Shown in pieces: positions 57,778 to 64,000 of a stretch of 64,000 nucleotides of DNA; within the stretch, counting starts at the first letter, position 1; each line of letters starts with the position of its first letter. Under the pieces are notes generated by a model, which saw nothing but the letters and a program-made list of their open reading frames with translations, had not been told where the DNA came from and made no database searches. The DNA is from CAG-873 sp910578365 (GTDB lineage Bacteria > Bacteroidota > Bacteroidia > Bacteroidales > Muribaculaceae). Made by a program: the position numbers and the translations under genes. The stretch spans positions 3,472,001-3,536,000 of the forward strand of contig OX620685.1 in NCBI GenBank assembly GCA_951635545.1, read 5' to 3'.

Positions 57778-58866
57778 ATGAAACCCAAAAACAACCTTTT
57801 CAAGAAAGTGCTCGGCCTTGTCAGCTGCATGTTGATGGCCGTAGCGTTCAACGCGGCCGCCGGAGCTACGGCCGCCGTTGCAATCGGCTGCGCGCCCGAA
57901 GCCGGAGCCATTGCCGGCAATGTGCTGGCACTCGCCCTCCAGGGGGCGGCCCCGGCCGGAGCGCTCCGCGCCGGAGTGCTCAAAGAGATATGGACCGGCG
58001 AACAGATCAAACAATTCCGCACCGCCCTGGAGTCGTGGGGCTGGCTTGCAAGGATCCGCAGCTACAACCAGCATGTGAACAATGACGTAATCCACTTTGT
58101 GGCAATCGGCGGCGATCCCAAGGTGCTTGTAAACAATACCACCTACCCAATCCCCATAACAGCGCTGGAAGATGCGGACAAGCCCGTGAGCCTTGACAAA
58201 TTCACCACAGAGGTAACCCCTGTGACCGATGACGAGCTGCACGCAATCAGTTACGACAAGATGGCGAGTGTGCAGGAGCGCCACCGCGATGCCCTGGTTG
58301 AGACATTCGGGCAGCACGCAATCCATGCAATCGCTCCGGCAGAAAACATGGCCGATATCCCTGTGCTCCGTACCACCGGCGACGTTGTGGAGGGTCGCAA
58401 GCTGATGACTTCGGCGGATCTTTTATCACTCAAACGCAGTTTTGACAAGATGGGAATCCCCAAGCAGGACCGTGTGCTGGTGCTTTGCAGCGACCATGTG
58501 AACGACCTGCTCCAGACCGAACAGCGCTTCAAAGAGCACTACAACATCAACCAGACCGAGGGAAAAATCGGCCGCCTGTATGGTTTTGACATTTATGAGT
58601 ATGACGGCACCCCCTATTACAACGCGACTACCGGCAAAAAACTGGCCTGGGGCGCAGTTCCGGCAGCTACGGACGTGCAGAGCTCTGTTGCGTTCTACGC
58701 CGGGCGCATGATGAAAGCCGCCGGCTCTACAAAATTCTACTGGAGCAAGGCAGAAACCGATCCCCAAAACCACCGCAACCTCGTGAACTTCGAGCAATAC
58801 GGCATTTGCCTGCCTCTGAGTGAGACCAACTGCCGCGCGGCGATAGTCAGCGACAAAGCGGTGTAA
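57778..58866 (+). CDS. Major capsid protein
   Basis: 362 residues. An N-terminal hydrophobic stretch (about residues 12-60, Ala/Gly rich with several Cys) precedes the main body, which starts at LKEIWTGEQIKQFRTALESWGWLARIRSYNQHVNND and includes GLVETFGQHAIHAIAP-like and LYGFDIYEYDGTPYYNATTGKKLAWGAVP, typical of the Mu-T analog in Bacteroidales transposable phages. The hydrophobic N-terminus is unlike a HK97-fold arm; it may be removed. Position after the protease supports the call. Confidence 0.75.
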   Translation: MKPKNNLFKKVLGLVSCMLMAVAFNAAAGATAAVAIGCAPEAGAIAGNVLALALQGAAPAGALRAGVLKEIWTGEQIKQFRTALESWGWLARIRSYNQHVNNDVIHFVAIGGDPKVLVNNTTYPIPITALEDADKPVSLDKFTTEVTPVTDDELHAISYDKMASVQERHRDALVETFGQHAIHAIAPAENMADIPVLRTTGDVVEGRKLMTSADLLSLKRSFDKMGIPKQDRVLVLCSDHVNDLLQTEQRFKEHYNINQTEGKIGRLYGFDIYEYDGTPYYNATTGKKLAWGAVPAATDVQSSVAFYAGRMMKAAGSTKFYWSKAETDPQNHRNLVNFEQYGICLPLSETNCRAAIVSDKAV

Positions 58867-58878
58867 TCTTTGCGCTGA

Positions 58879-59508
58879 ATGGCAACACTAAAACGCGGCA
58901 GCCGCGGGGCGGAAGTCAAGACCCTGCAAACACGCCTGAACCTGATGGCCGACGGCATATTCGGTCCGCTGACCGAGGAAGCGGTCAAAGAGTTTCAGAA
59001 GCGCAAGGGGCTGACGGCTGACGGTGTGGTCGGAGCCAAGACCTGGACGGCTCTGGGCGTGACCCGGAGCGTGCGCAGGGTGGACCAAATAATTCTGCAC
59101 TGCACGGCCACGCCGGAGGGCGAGGACTACACGGTAGAGCAGATCCGACAAATGCACCTTTCCCGCGGCTTTTCGGATGTCGGCTATCACTTCATAATAG
59201 GGCGCGACGGCAAAGTCCATGCCGGGCGCCCCGAGGCGATAGCCGGGGCACACTGCACGGGGCACAATACCCGGTCAATCGGTGTCAGTCTGGTGGGCGG
59301 ATGCCCGGCGCGGACAGTCAAGGACTGGAACAAAAAGAGCAAGGACACGCGCACCGCTGCACAGCGTGCGGCGCTTGAAAAGCTCGTGAAAGAGCTGCTC
59401 GGGCGCTACCCCGGGGCGACAGTGCACGGGCACAACGAATTTGCCAACAAGGCGTGTCCGAGCTTCAACGTAAAAGAATGGCTCACACAGGTGGGCATTA
59501 AACAGTAA
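58879..59508 (+). CDS. Endolysin: PG-binding domain plus N-acetylmuramoyl-L-alanine amidase
   Basis: 209 residues. Residues 1-60 form a PG_binding_1 domain (LKRGSRGAEVKTLQTRLNLMADGIFGPLTEEAVKEFQ). Residues 65-209 are an Amidase_2 with zinc ligands in ILHCTATPEG, VHGHNEFANKACPSF, and GAHCTGHNTRSIGVSLVGG. It cuts between muramic acid and L-Ala to release virions. No signal peptide, so a holin is expected. Confidence 0.9.
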   Translation: MATLKRGSRGAEVKTLQTRLNLMADGIFGPLTEEAVKEFQKRKGLTADGVVGAKTWTALGVTRSVRRVDQIILHCTATPEGEDYTVEQIRQMHLSRGFSDVGYHFIIGRDGKVHAGRPEAIAGAHCTGHNTRSIGVSLVGGCPARTVKDWNKKSKDTRTAAQRAALEKLVKELLGRYPGATVHGHNEFANKACPSFNVKEWLTQVGIKQ

Positions 59509-59516
59509 CCACATGA

Positions 59517-59891
59517 ATGAGCGGCGAGATAATAACAATCATAGTGTCGGCGCTTGTTGCGGCGGTCGCTACCCCGGTAGGGGCATGGGTTGGCAGCCGG
59601 CTTATGCGCGCCAAGTATCAGGCTGAGGTGGACCAGCTGCGGGCGGAGATGAAAGACAAGCTCGCGGAGGTCAAGAGCCACGAGCTGGAGAATGTGCGCA
59701 AGGCTGCGGATATACTTATGGAGAGTATTGTTCCGCCGCTCAAAGCAGAAATAACGAATTTACGGAATGATGTGCAGAGGCTCAACACGGCTCTGGAGCG
59801 CATTTGGGGCTGTCCTCATGTTGACCGTTGCCCTGTCAAATACGAGCTGCTGCTCCAGAGCAAAGCCGGACAGAGGCGGCGCAGACGGTGA
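59517..59891 (+). CDS. Inner-membrane spanin/Rz-like protein
   Basis: 124 residues. One N-terminal transmembrane helix (IITIIVSALVAAVATPVGAWVG) followed by a long coiled coil (RAKYQAEVDQLRAEMKDKLAEVKSHELENVRKAADIL) and a Cys-containing tail. This is the layout of i-spanins (Rz) and lies directly after the endolysin. Confidence 0.65.
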   Translation: MSGEIITIIVSALVAAVATPVGAWVGSRLMRAKYQAEVDQLRAEMKDKLAEVKSHELENVRKAADILMESIVPPLKAEITNLRNDVQRLNTALERIWGCPHVDRCPVKYELLLQSKAGQRRRRR

Positions 59892-60292
59892 CAGCCACGG
59901 AGCGGTCCGAGAGCCGGAACGAGGAAAAGCGCGAGACGACCCGGACGGAGCAGACGGAGGGCGTGACGGTGACGGATATTGAAATCTACGACACCACGCA
60001 GCCCAAAGACCCCGACACAGGGCGTCCGCCGGTCAAGGCCCGTGTGCGGCAGCGGCACGACAGCCGCGGCACGAGCCAAACCACGGAGCAGAGCACTGCG
60101 ACAGCCACGGCCAGCGAGGACGCCGCCTTAGAATATTTCGGCGGCGAGCTGGACGAGGTGACGGTAACGGCGACCAAAGCGCCGAGCCTATGGGAGCGCC
60201 TGAAACAGGGCGCGGCATGGGCGGCGGCAATCATGATCCTGGCGGCAGCTGGGTGGATATTTTACAAAATCAAAAAACGCAAAAAAACATGA
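59767..60292 (+). pseudogene. Spanin-like lipoprotein, apparently frameshifted (Rz1 or u-spanin)
   Basis: In +1 frame relative to the preceding gene, ATG 59767 opens a signal with LMLTVALSNTSCC. The frame then becomes low-complexity (DGDSHGAV). The other +1 frame (59828-60292) continues with a Thr/Glu-rich periplasmic part and a C-terminal transmembrane helix (AAWAAAIMILAAAGWIFY). Joined by a one-base shift near 59860 they would make a unimolecular spanin: lipidated N-terminus plus C-terminal anchor. Otherwise, two separate embedded proteins. Both readings are tentative. Confidence 0.4.
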
Positions 60293-60609
60293 GCGACGAA
60301 ACTAAAGAAATATTGCAAGTTCCCACCGAAGCGGAGTTAACTGCGTCGGGGCCTGTTGCGCAGAGCTCGGAGGAAGCGGACAAAATGCTTGCCGAGGATA
60401 AGACTAAAAGCAAAAAATCCAAAGCCAAGCACGCAAAGGGCAAGGAAGCCACGGGCGCACTCCATGCAATCGGACTGGCCGCCTGTCAGCGCCACGGGCT
60501 TAAATGCGTGTGGGTGACAGAGGACGGGCAGTGCTTCGACCAGGAGAGCAACGCACGCGCCCACGCCAAGAATCTGGGGGGGGCCGCCCCTCTTAAAGTG
60601 GAGGCGTGA
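60289..60609 (+). CDS. Phage protein, unknown
   Basis: 106 residues, Lys/Ala-rich middle (KTKSKKSKAKHAKGKEATG), acidic start. No family recognised. Coupled by ATGA to the preceding frame. Confidence 0.55.
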   Translation: MSDETKEILQVPTEAELTASGPVAQSSEEADKMLAEDKTKSKKSKAKHAKGKEATGALHAIGLAACQRHGLKCVWVTEDGQCFDQESNARAHAKNLGGAAPLKVEA

Positions 60610-61787
60610 TGGGAACGAGTCTGACGATACAGAGAGAGAACGGGAACGTCCCGAAGACGTTGCCGGGCGAGGACCATATAACGGGCCTTGTGTTCTACAT
60701 GGCAGCGGGCGACATTCCCGACGCATTCAGGACCGAGCGTGTGCAGGCGCTCAGCACGATAGACGTAGCCGAGGCCGCCGGCATTACTGCGGACGCGGCG
60801 AGCTGGGCGGTGAAAGTGCTTCACTACCACCTGAGCGAGCTCTACAGGCTGAATCCGGCCGTAAGCCTCTATGTGGGAATTTTCGAGAAGCCTCAGGGTG
60901 CGCAGACATTCGCCGAGCTTAAGACTGTGCAGAACTATGCGGCGGGCCGCATTCGCCAGATTGGCGTGTGGTGTGGCGACACACCGCTGAGCGCCGAGGC
61001 GCTGACGACCTTACAGGGGATTGGCGACGCCCTGGCCGATGAAGAGGCCGAGCTGTCGATTGTGTACGCTCCGAAAGTGTCGAGCGTGAAGCAGCAGGCG
61101 GTGAACCTTGCCGGTGCTAACCAAAGCCGCGTGAGTGTGGTAATCGGTCAGACCGGAAGCGGAACGGGCGCGGAGCTGTACAAGGATAAAGGAAACGCAG
61201 CCAAGGCGAGTGTCAGCGGCCTGGGCGTGGTGCTGGGTCTGCTAAGCCGGGCGAAAGTGCATCAGTGCATAGCGTGGATCAAGGAATTTCCGACGGGCGT
61301 GAGCCTGCCGGCATTCGGCGACGGCACTTTGGTGCGCGATGTCGACAAGGCATTGATTGAAACGCTGGACACGACGGGGCGCTATCTGTTTTTCGTGACG
61401 CATACGGGGCAGGCCGGTAGCTATATGAACGACAGCCATACGATGGACTCGGGCATAAGCGACTACGCGACAATCGAGAGCGTGCGCACGATGGACAAGG
61501 CTGTGCGCGGCATACGCACGTATGTGAAGCCGGAACTCGGCGGCAACGTGTATGTGGACCCGACTACGGGGCAGCTTGCGAGCTACACCGTGGCTCACCT
61601 TGAAACAGTGGCCAACCAGGCGCTGGAGGCGATGGAGCGCGACGGGGAACTTAGCGGCTACAAGGTAGAGGTCGACCCGGCGCAGGACGTGGCGAGCACG
61701 GGGCTTGTGGAATTTGTGATTAAAAACGTGGCGGTGCCTGTGATGCGCCATGTGAGAATTAAAATAGGGTTTGCAAAATCCGTATGA
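60609..61787 (+). CDS. Contractile tail sheath protein (DUF2586)
   Basis: 392 residues. Matches DUF2586 sheath proteins: DAFRTERVQALSTIDVAEAAGI, HYHLSELYRLNPAVSLYVGIFEKPQ, and C-terminal insert-arm region ATIESVRTMDKAVRGIRTYVKPELGG. It contracts during infection. The ATG at 60609 is preferred to the GTG at 60606. Its presence shows a myovirus-type tail. Confidence 0.85.
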   Translation: MGTSLTIQRENGNVPKTLPGEDHITGLVFYMAAGDIPDAFRTERVQALSTIDVAEAAGITADAASWAVKVLHYHLSELYRLNPAVSLYVGIFEKPQGAQTFAELKTVQNYAAGRIRQIGVWCGDTPLSAEALTTLQGIGDALADEEAELSIVYAPKVSSVKQQAVNLAGANQSRVSVVIGQTGSGTGAELYKDKGNAAKASVSGLGVVLGLLSRAKVHQCIAWIKEFPTGVSLPAFGDGTLVRDVDKALIETLDTTGRYLFFVTHTGQAGSYMNDSHTMDSGISDYATIESVRTMDKAVRGIRTYVKPELGGNVYVDPTTGQLASYTVAHLETVANQALEAMERDGELSGYKVEVDPAQDVASTGLVEFVIKNVAVPVMRHVRIKIGFAKSV

Positions 61788-61810
61788 ACTAACCCCAAAG
61801 AGCCAAAGCA

Positions 61811-62257
61811 ATGAATGTAAGTATTAAAAACGGTGTGCCTCTGGTCAACGGTATGCTGGTGGCGTGGGCGGACATAGTGGTGCTTGTCGGTGGTGTGCCT
61901 ATAACGGGCATTACCGGGATAGAGTACACCGACGACCAGGAGATAGTGAACAAGTACGGGGCCGGGCGTTACCCTGTGGGCCGTGCGAAAGGGCGCATCA
62001 CTCCGTCGGCTAAAATGACGCTATACCATGAGGAAGTTGTGGCGCTGCAATCGCAGAGCGTGAACGGACGCCTGCAAGACTTACCGGTGATCGAAGTTCA
62101 GGTGAGCTATTTGCCGGAGAGCGGCATTGTGGTGACTGACAAGATCCGCAACTGCCATATACCGACGAACGCGCGCAAATGGAAGGAGGGCGACACGGGT
62201 CAGGAGGTTGAGCTTCCGCTGGTTCCCTCACATATCGAATGGGGCACGACTGCGTAA
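61811..62257 (+). CDS. Tail tube protein
   Basis: 148 residues, placed directly after the sheath. GVPLVNGMLVAWADIVVLVGGVPITGITGIEYTDDQEIVNKYGAGRYPVGRAKGRITPSAKMTLY is the type of strand-rich N-terminal half seen in phage tube proteins. Confidence 0.8.
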   Translation: MNVSIKNGVPLVNGMLVAWADIVVLVGGVPITGITGIEYTDDQEIVNKYGAGRYPVGRAKGRITPSAKMTLYHEEVVALQSQSVNGRLQDLPVIEVQVSYLPESGIVVTDKIRNCHIPTNARKWKEGDTGQEVELPLVPSHIEWGTTA

Positions 62258-62282
62258 AGCGCGCCCCGGAAACAAAAGGAAA

Positions 62283-62311
62283 GGGCCGTTAAGGTTTCGC
62301 CCTTGACGGCC
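62283..62311 (+). terminator. Hairpin after the tube gene (terminator or attenuator)
   Basis: GGCCGTTAAGG pairs with CCTTGACGGCC (one G-U pair), then ACTTTAAAA. It would reduce transcription between tube and chaperone genes. Confidence 0.6.
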
Positions 62312-62313
62312 AC

Positions 62314-62352
62314 TTTAAAAATCGCTTAAAAATCATTTAACACCCAATTTAA
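62314..62352 (+). repeat. Phased TTTAA array before the tail chaperone gene
   Basis: [CT]TTAA begins at 62314, 62325, 62336 and 62348 (11, 11 and 12 bp apart), ending 5 bp before the ATG at 62357. Confidence 0.55.
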
Positions 62353-62356
62353 AGAT

Positions 62357-62695
62357 ATGAAAACATCAAACGAGACCCCCAGAGTTATTAACGGCGCCCT
62401 GACTGAGTCGCAGGTTGCGGCATTCAAGGAGAAGCACCGCAAGAGCTTCGCAGTAGAGGTGCGGGACGGCGACGAGGTGCATGTGGGCTATTTCAAGCGC
62501 CCGACATTTGAAACGATCAAGGCTGTGACGAAAGTGGCGAAGACTGACGAGGTGGAGGCAGGCAAGGTGATGTTTGACAACTGCTGGCTTGGTGGCAGCG
62601 AGGAGCTGCGCACGGACGCACTGCTCTTTATGGCTGTTCAGAAGCAGCTGGGGGCGGTTCTGAACGGCTTCCAGAGTTTAATAAAAAACTTGTAG
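62357..62695 (+). CDS. Tail assembly chaperone (G-like)
   Basis: 112 residues. Small protein with central KKHRKSFAVEVRDGDEVHVGYFKRPTFETIKAVTKVA, the pattern of tail assembly chaperones upstream of tape measure genes. It ends at TAG 62693-62695, two codons after the slippery heptamer. Confidence 0.8.
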   Translation: MKTSNETPRVINGALTESQVAAFKEKHRKSFAVEVRDGDEVHVGYFKRPTFETIKAVTKVAKTDEVEAGKVMFDNCWLGGSEELRTDALLFMAVQKQLGAVLNGFQSLIKNL

Positions 62696-62904
62696 AGGCG
62701 CACACGTTGGCGGAGTCTGACGATGAGGACGGCTTCGCCAAGGGGTGCGCCCTAATCCGGGCCAATCTGCATGTAGATGTTGAAAAAATCGAGAATGAGG
62801 AGGACTGGGCGCGGCTCTATTGCGAGGCGTTATGGCTGGAGCGATGGAGGAACCGGAACCTGGCGGAGCTTATCGCGTCGCTGTTTGGCGATGGGAAAAG
62901 TTAG
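62357..62904 (+). CDS. Tail assembly chaperone GT fusion made by -1 frameshift
   Basis: At A-AAA-AAC (62683-62689) the ribosome can slip back one base. The product reads 111 residues of the 0 frame and then 71 residues of the -1 frame (LVEAHTLAESDDEDGFAKG ... LIASLFGDGKS) to TAG at 62902-62904, total about 182 residues. A G/GT ratio set by such a slip is conserved in lambda-like and Mu-like tails. Confidence 0.82.
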
Positions 62905-63059
62905 AGCCAGGGGAGGCCGGGTGTGTTTCCCTTTTTATTGCCTTTACCGGTGATTATAGCCCATAAAACAGCAATGAAGCCGACAACGCCGGCCACGAGC
63001 ATTCCCCAGCATATAAGGTTGGCAAAGACTACAAAGACAATATGTAGGAAGTCGCTCAT
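62901..63059 (-). CDS. Small membrane protein, candidate moron
   Basis: 52 residues from MSDFLHIVFV with two hydrophobic helices and a basic tail (GKGNKKGNTPGLPWL). It is antisense to the surrounding late genes and has its own -7 element TATATTTG (63084-63091 on the minus strand; GTTG 21 bp upstream). No family recognised. Confidence 0.55.
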   Translation of the reverse strand: MSDFLHIVFVVFANLICWGMLVAGVVGFIAVLWAIITGKGNKKGNTPGLPWL

Positions 63060-63083
63060 AACTATTACTTGTTGAATCTGCCA

Positions 63084-63091
63084 CAAATATA
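63084..63091 (-). promoter_or_regulatory. -7 element (TATATTTG) of small membrane protein
   Basis: TATATTTG on the minus strand, about 25 bp before ATG 63059; GTTG lies 21 bp upstream. Confidence 0.55.
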
Positions 63092-63103
63092 CGAAAAAAA
63101 TCT

Positions 63104-63145
63104 GACATGGCCAACGTATTTGACTACATTTTTAACATAGGCGGT
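63104..63145 (+). pseudogene. Tape measure protein, first 14 codons, interrupted
   Basis: ATG 63104 reads MANVFDYIFNIGG, the usual start of tape measure proteins in these phages. The match ends at about 63145, where the IS begins. Confidence 0.65.
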
Positions 63146-63274
63146 CACGGCTCCACGGCTCTTTCATTTAAGATTTCGTCTCATTCTCGACAAATGTGTT
63201 GTTTTATAGCGAGAGCAGTACGGACGGAGAGAGACTTTAACCTCTGATTTTCAAGAGAATAAGTACAATAAAAA

Positions 63275-63306
63275 TTTGGTCAAGTGACAGATTTTTAGTA
63301 ACTTTA
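63275..63306 (+). promoter_or_regulatory. Transposase promoter of the second ISAs1 element
   Basis: TTTG (63275-63278) and TAACTTTA (63299-63306) are 20 bp apart. The -33 element overlaps the first arm of an 11-bp inverted repeat. Confidence 0.7.
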
Positions 63307-63335
63307 TAGGTGATAATCAAAGAGTTACGCTAAAA

Positions 63336-64000
63336 ATGAAGCCACTTGACCAAGTCTGTTCGACTGACGCCTATGCGCCTGATCATACCGCAAAAGTACA
63401 CAATAAATTTGACACAAGGCGCAGTATCATGGAAGAGCTTCGAGCATTTGCCTCATCCGTGCCGGATTTCCGTAGATTGGACAAAGGCAATTTCCGTCAC
63501 AGCCTCAACGATATCATCATGCTGATGATACTCGGACGTATGGCCGGATGCATCGGACGAGCCGAGATATTGGAGTTCGGCAGATACAACCTCAACAAAT
63601 TACACAAAATGGGCATGTTGAGGAACGGCGTACCATCTGAGGCCACGCTTTGCCGTGTGGAGAACGGCATCAACGATATGGATATGGCCGACAGGATGCA
63701 GCAGTTCGCAGACATATTCCTTGAAAGACTGACCTGCGCCAGCCGCATCATTGAAATAATCTGCATTGACGGCAAAGCCGAGCGCGGCACCGTTCAGGAA
63801 AACGGGCGTAGCCCGGATATCGTCTCTGCCTATTCGTTCAGCACCGGCATAACAATCGCCACCGAAGCCTGTCAGGAAAAGAGCAACGAGATAAAGGCCG
63901 TACCGATACTTCTTGATAAAATAGATGTCGCAGGAAAGATTGTCACAGCCGACGCCATGTCTATGCAGAAGGACATTGTCGAGAAAATCAGAAAGAAAGG
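63336..64000 (+). CDS. ISAs1 family transposase, N-terminal part
   Basis: 221 residues in view, no stop before the end. ISAs1 signs: FASSVPDFRRLDKGNFRHSLNDIIMLMILGRMAGC, catalytic Asp in IICIDGKAERGTVQENGRSPDIVSAYS, and IVTADAMSMQKDIVEKI. It differs clearly from the transposase at 22503, so it is a separate element, not a copy. Confidence 0.93.
   Translation, partial: MKPLDQVCSTDAYAPDHTAKVHNKFDTRRSIMEELRAFASSVPDFRRLDKGNFRHSLNDIIMLMILGRMAGCIGRAEILEFGRYNLNKLHKMGMLRNGVPSEATLCRVENGINDMDMADRMQQFADIFLERLTCASRIIEIICIDGKAERGTVQENGRSPDIVSAYSFSTGITIATEACQEKSNEIKAVPILLDKIDVAGKIVTADAMSMQKDIVEKIRKK

Larger units (their letters stand above)
44740..64000 (+). mobile_element. Mu-like transposable prophage, inactivated, right end outside window
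   Basis: Gene content from 45505 to 63145 defines a transposable phage with contractile tail: repressor, Mu-type transposase, MuB-like ATPase, GemA/gp16-like protein, DUF3164, gpF and gpG-like proteins, protease/scaffold, capsid, endolysin, sheath, tube, tail chaperones and tape measure start. The left boundary is approximate (44650-44830). An IS occupies the end of the window. Multiple lesions suggest it cannot make virions. Confidence 0.9.
63146..64000 (+). mobile_element. Second ISAs1-family element (partial, right end outside)
   Basis: The proposed left end begins CACGGCT (63146), like the CAGGGCT of the first element, but it is not proven by a repeat in the window. The transposase continues past base 64000. 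Confidence 0.65.

Overview
The window is about 53% GC and comes from a gut-type Bacteroidales chromosome, most likely Muribaculaceae-like; the family is an inference from gene content, not from a marker tree. Supporting features are the TamB/TamL pair, SprA, the DPP-IV-like peptidase, DUF4301, the HU/SPOR protein, and many promoters of the Bacteroidetes type (TTTG, 19-21 bp, TAnnTTTG) instead of -35/-10 boxes.

Positions 1-44.6 kb are ordinary chromosome in compact operons. A plus-strand block carries tamB(3' end)-tamL, pheS, crcB, nth, a TRIC-type channel, gtrA and an exonuclease III. It meets a minus-strand block (DUF4301, TPR protein, GNAT, type II NADH dehydrogenase, sprA, ruvA, C1 peptidase) at a perfect 20-bp inverted-repeat terminator. 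An ISAs1-family element (22394-23623, 9-bp target duplication) lies upstream of the peptidase. Next come a beta-barrel protein and carbonic anhydrase, then trkH-trkA-dxs read from a strong promoter, an exported protein built of 11-residue repeats, and an operon with HU/SPOR, nitroreductase, DUF2520, kdsC and maf. After another beta-barrel protein, a DUF59 gene and an lpxH-type hydrolase, an IS110 element sits at about 36.0-37.4 kb with a structured leader that may be a bridge RNA. A candidate small RNA and a three-gene minus-strand operon (PEP/pyruvate-binding protein, coiled-coil protein, DPP-IV peptidase) complete the chromosomal part.

From about 44.7-44.8 kb to the end of the window lies a Mu-like transposable prophage. 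It has a phased TTTAA array near its left end, a divergently read repressor with palindromic operators, an early operon (Mu-type transposase, MuB-like ATPase, RecA-like ATPase, GemA/gp16-like protein, DUF3164), a minus-strand morphogenesis cluster (gpF-like, gpG-like, tail terminator-like), and a plus-strand late block (protease/scaffold, capsid, endolysin, spanin-like genes, sheath, tube, frameshifted tail chaperone, tape measure start). Two small membrane-protein genes with their own promoters look like lysogenic-conversion (moron) genes, and an initiator-like tRNA(CAT) with a structured downstream RNA sits between the head clusters.

The prophage looks inactivated. It has an amber codon early in DUF3164, a truncated IS66 tnpA fused to the gpF-like gene with no portal or terminase in view, a one-base frameshift in the protease, a probable frameshift in the spanin gene, and a second ISAs1-family element cutting the tape measure gene after about 14 codons. 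All four IS elements or remnants here share one layout: an inverted repeat whose second arm overlies the start or first codons of the transposase and whose first arm lies upstream, usually outside the native transcript. This would block translation from read-through RNA.
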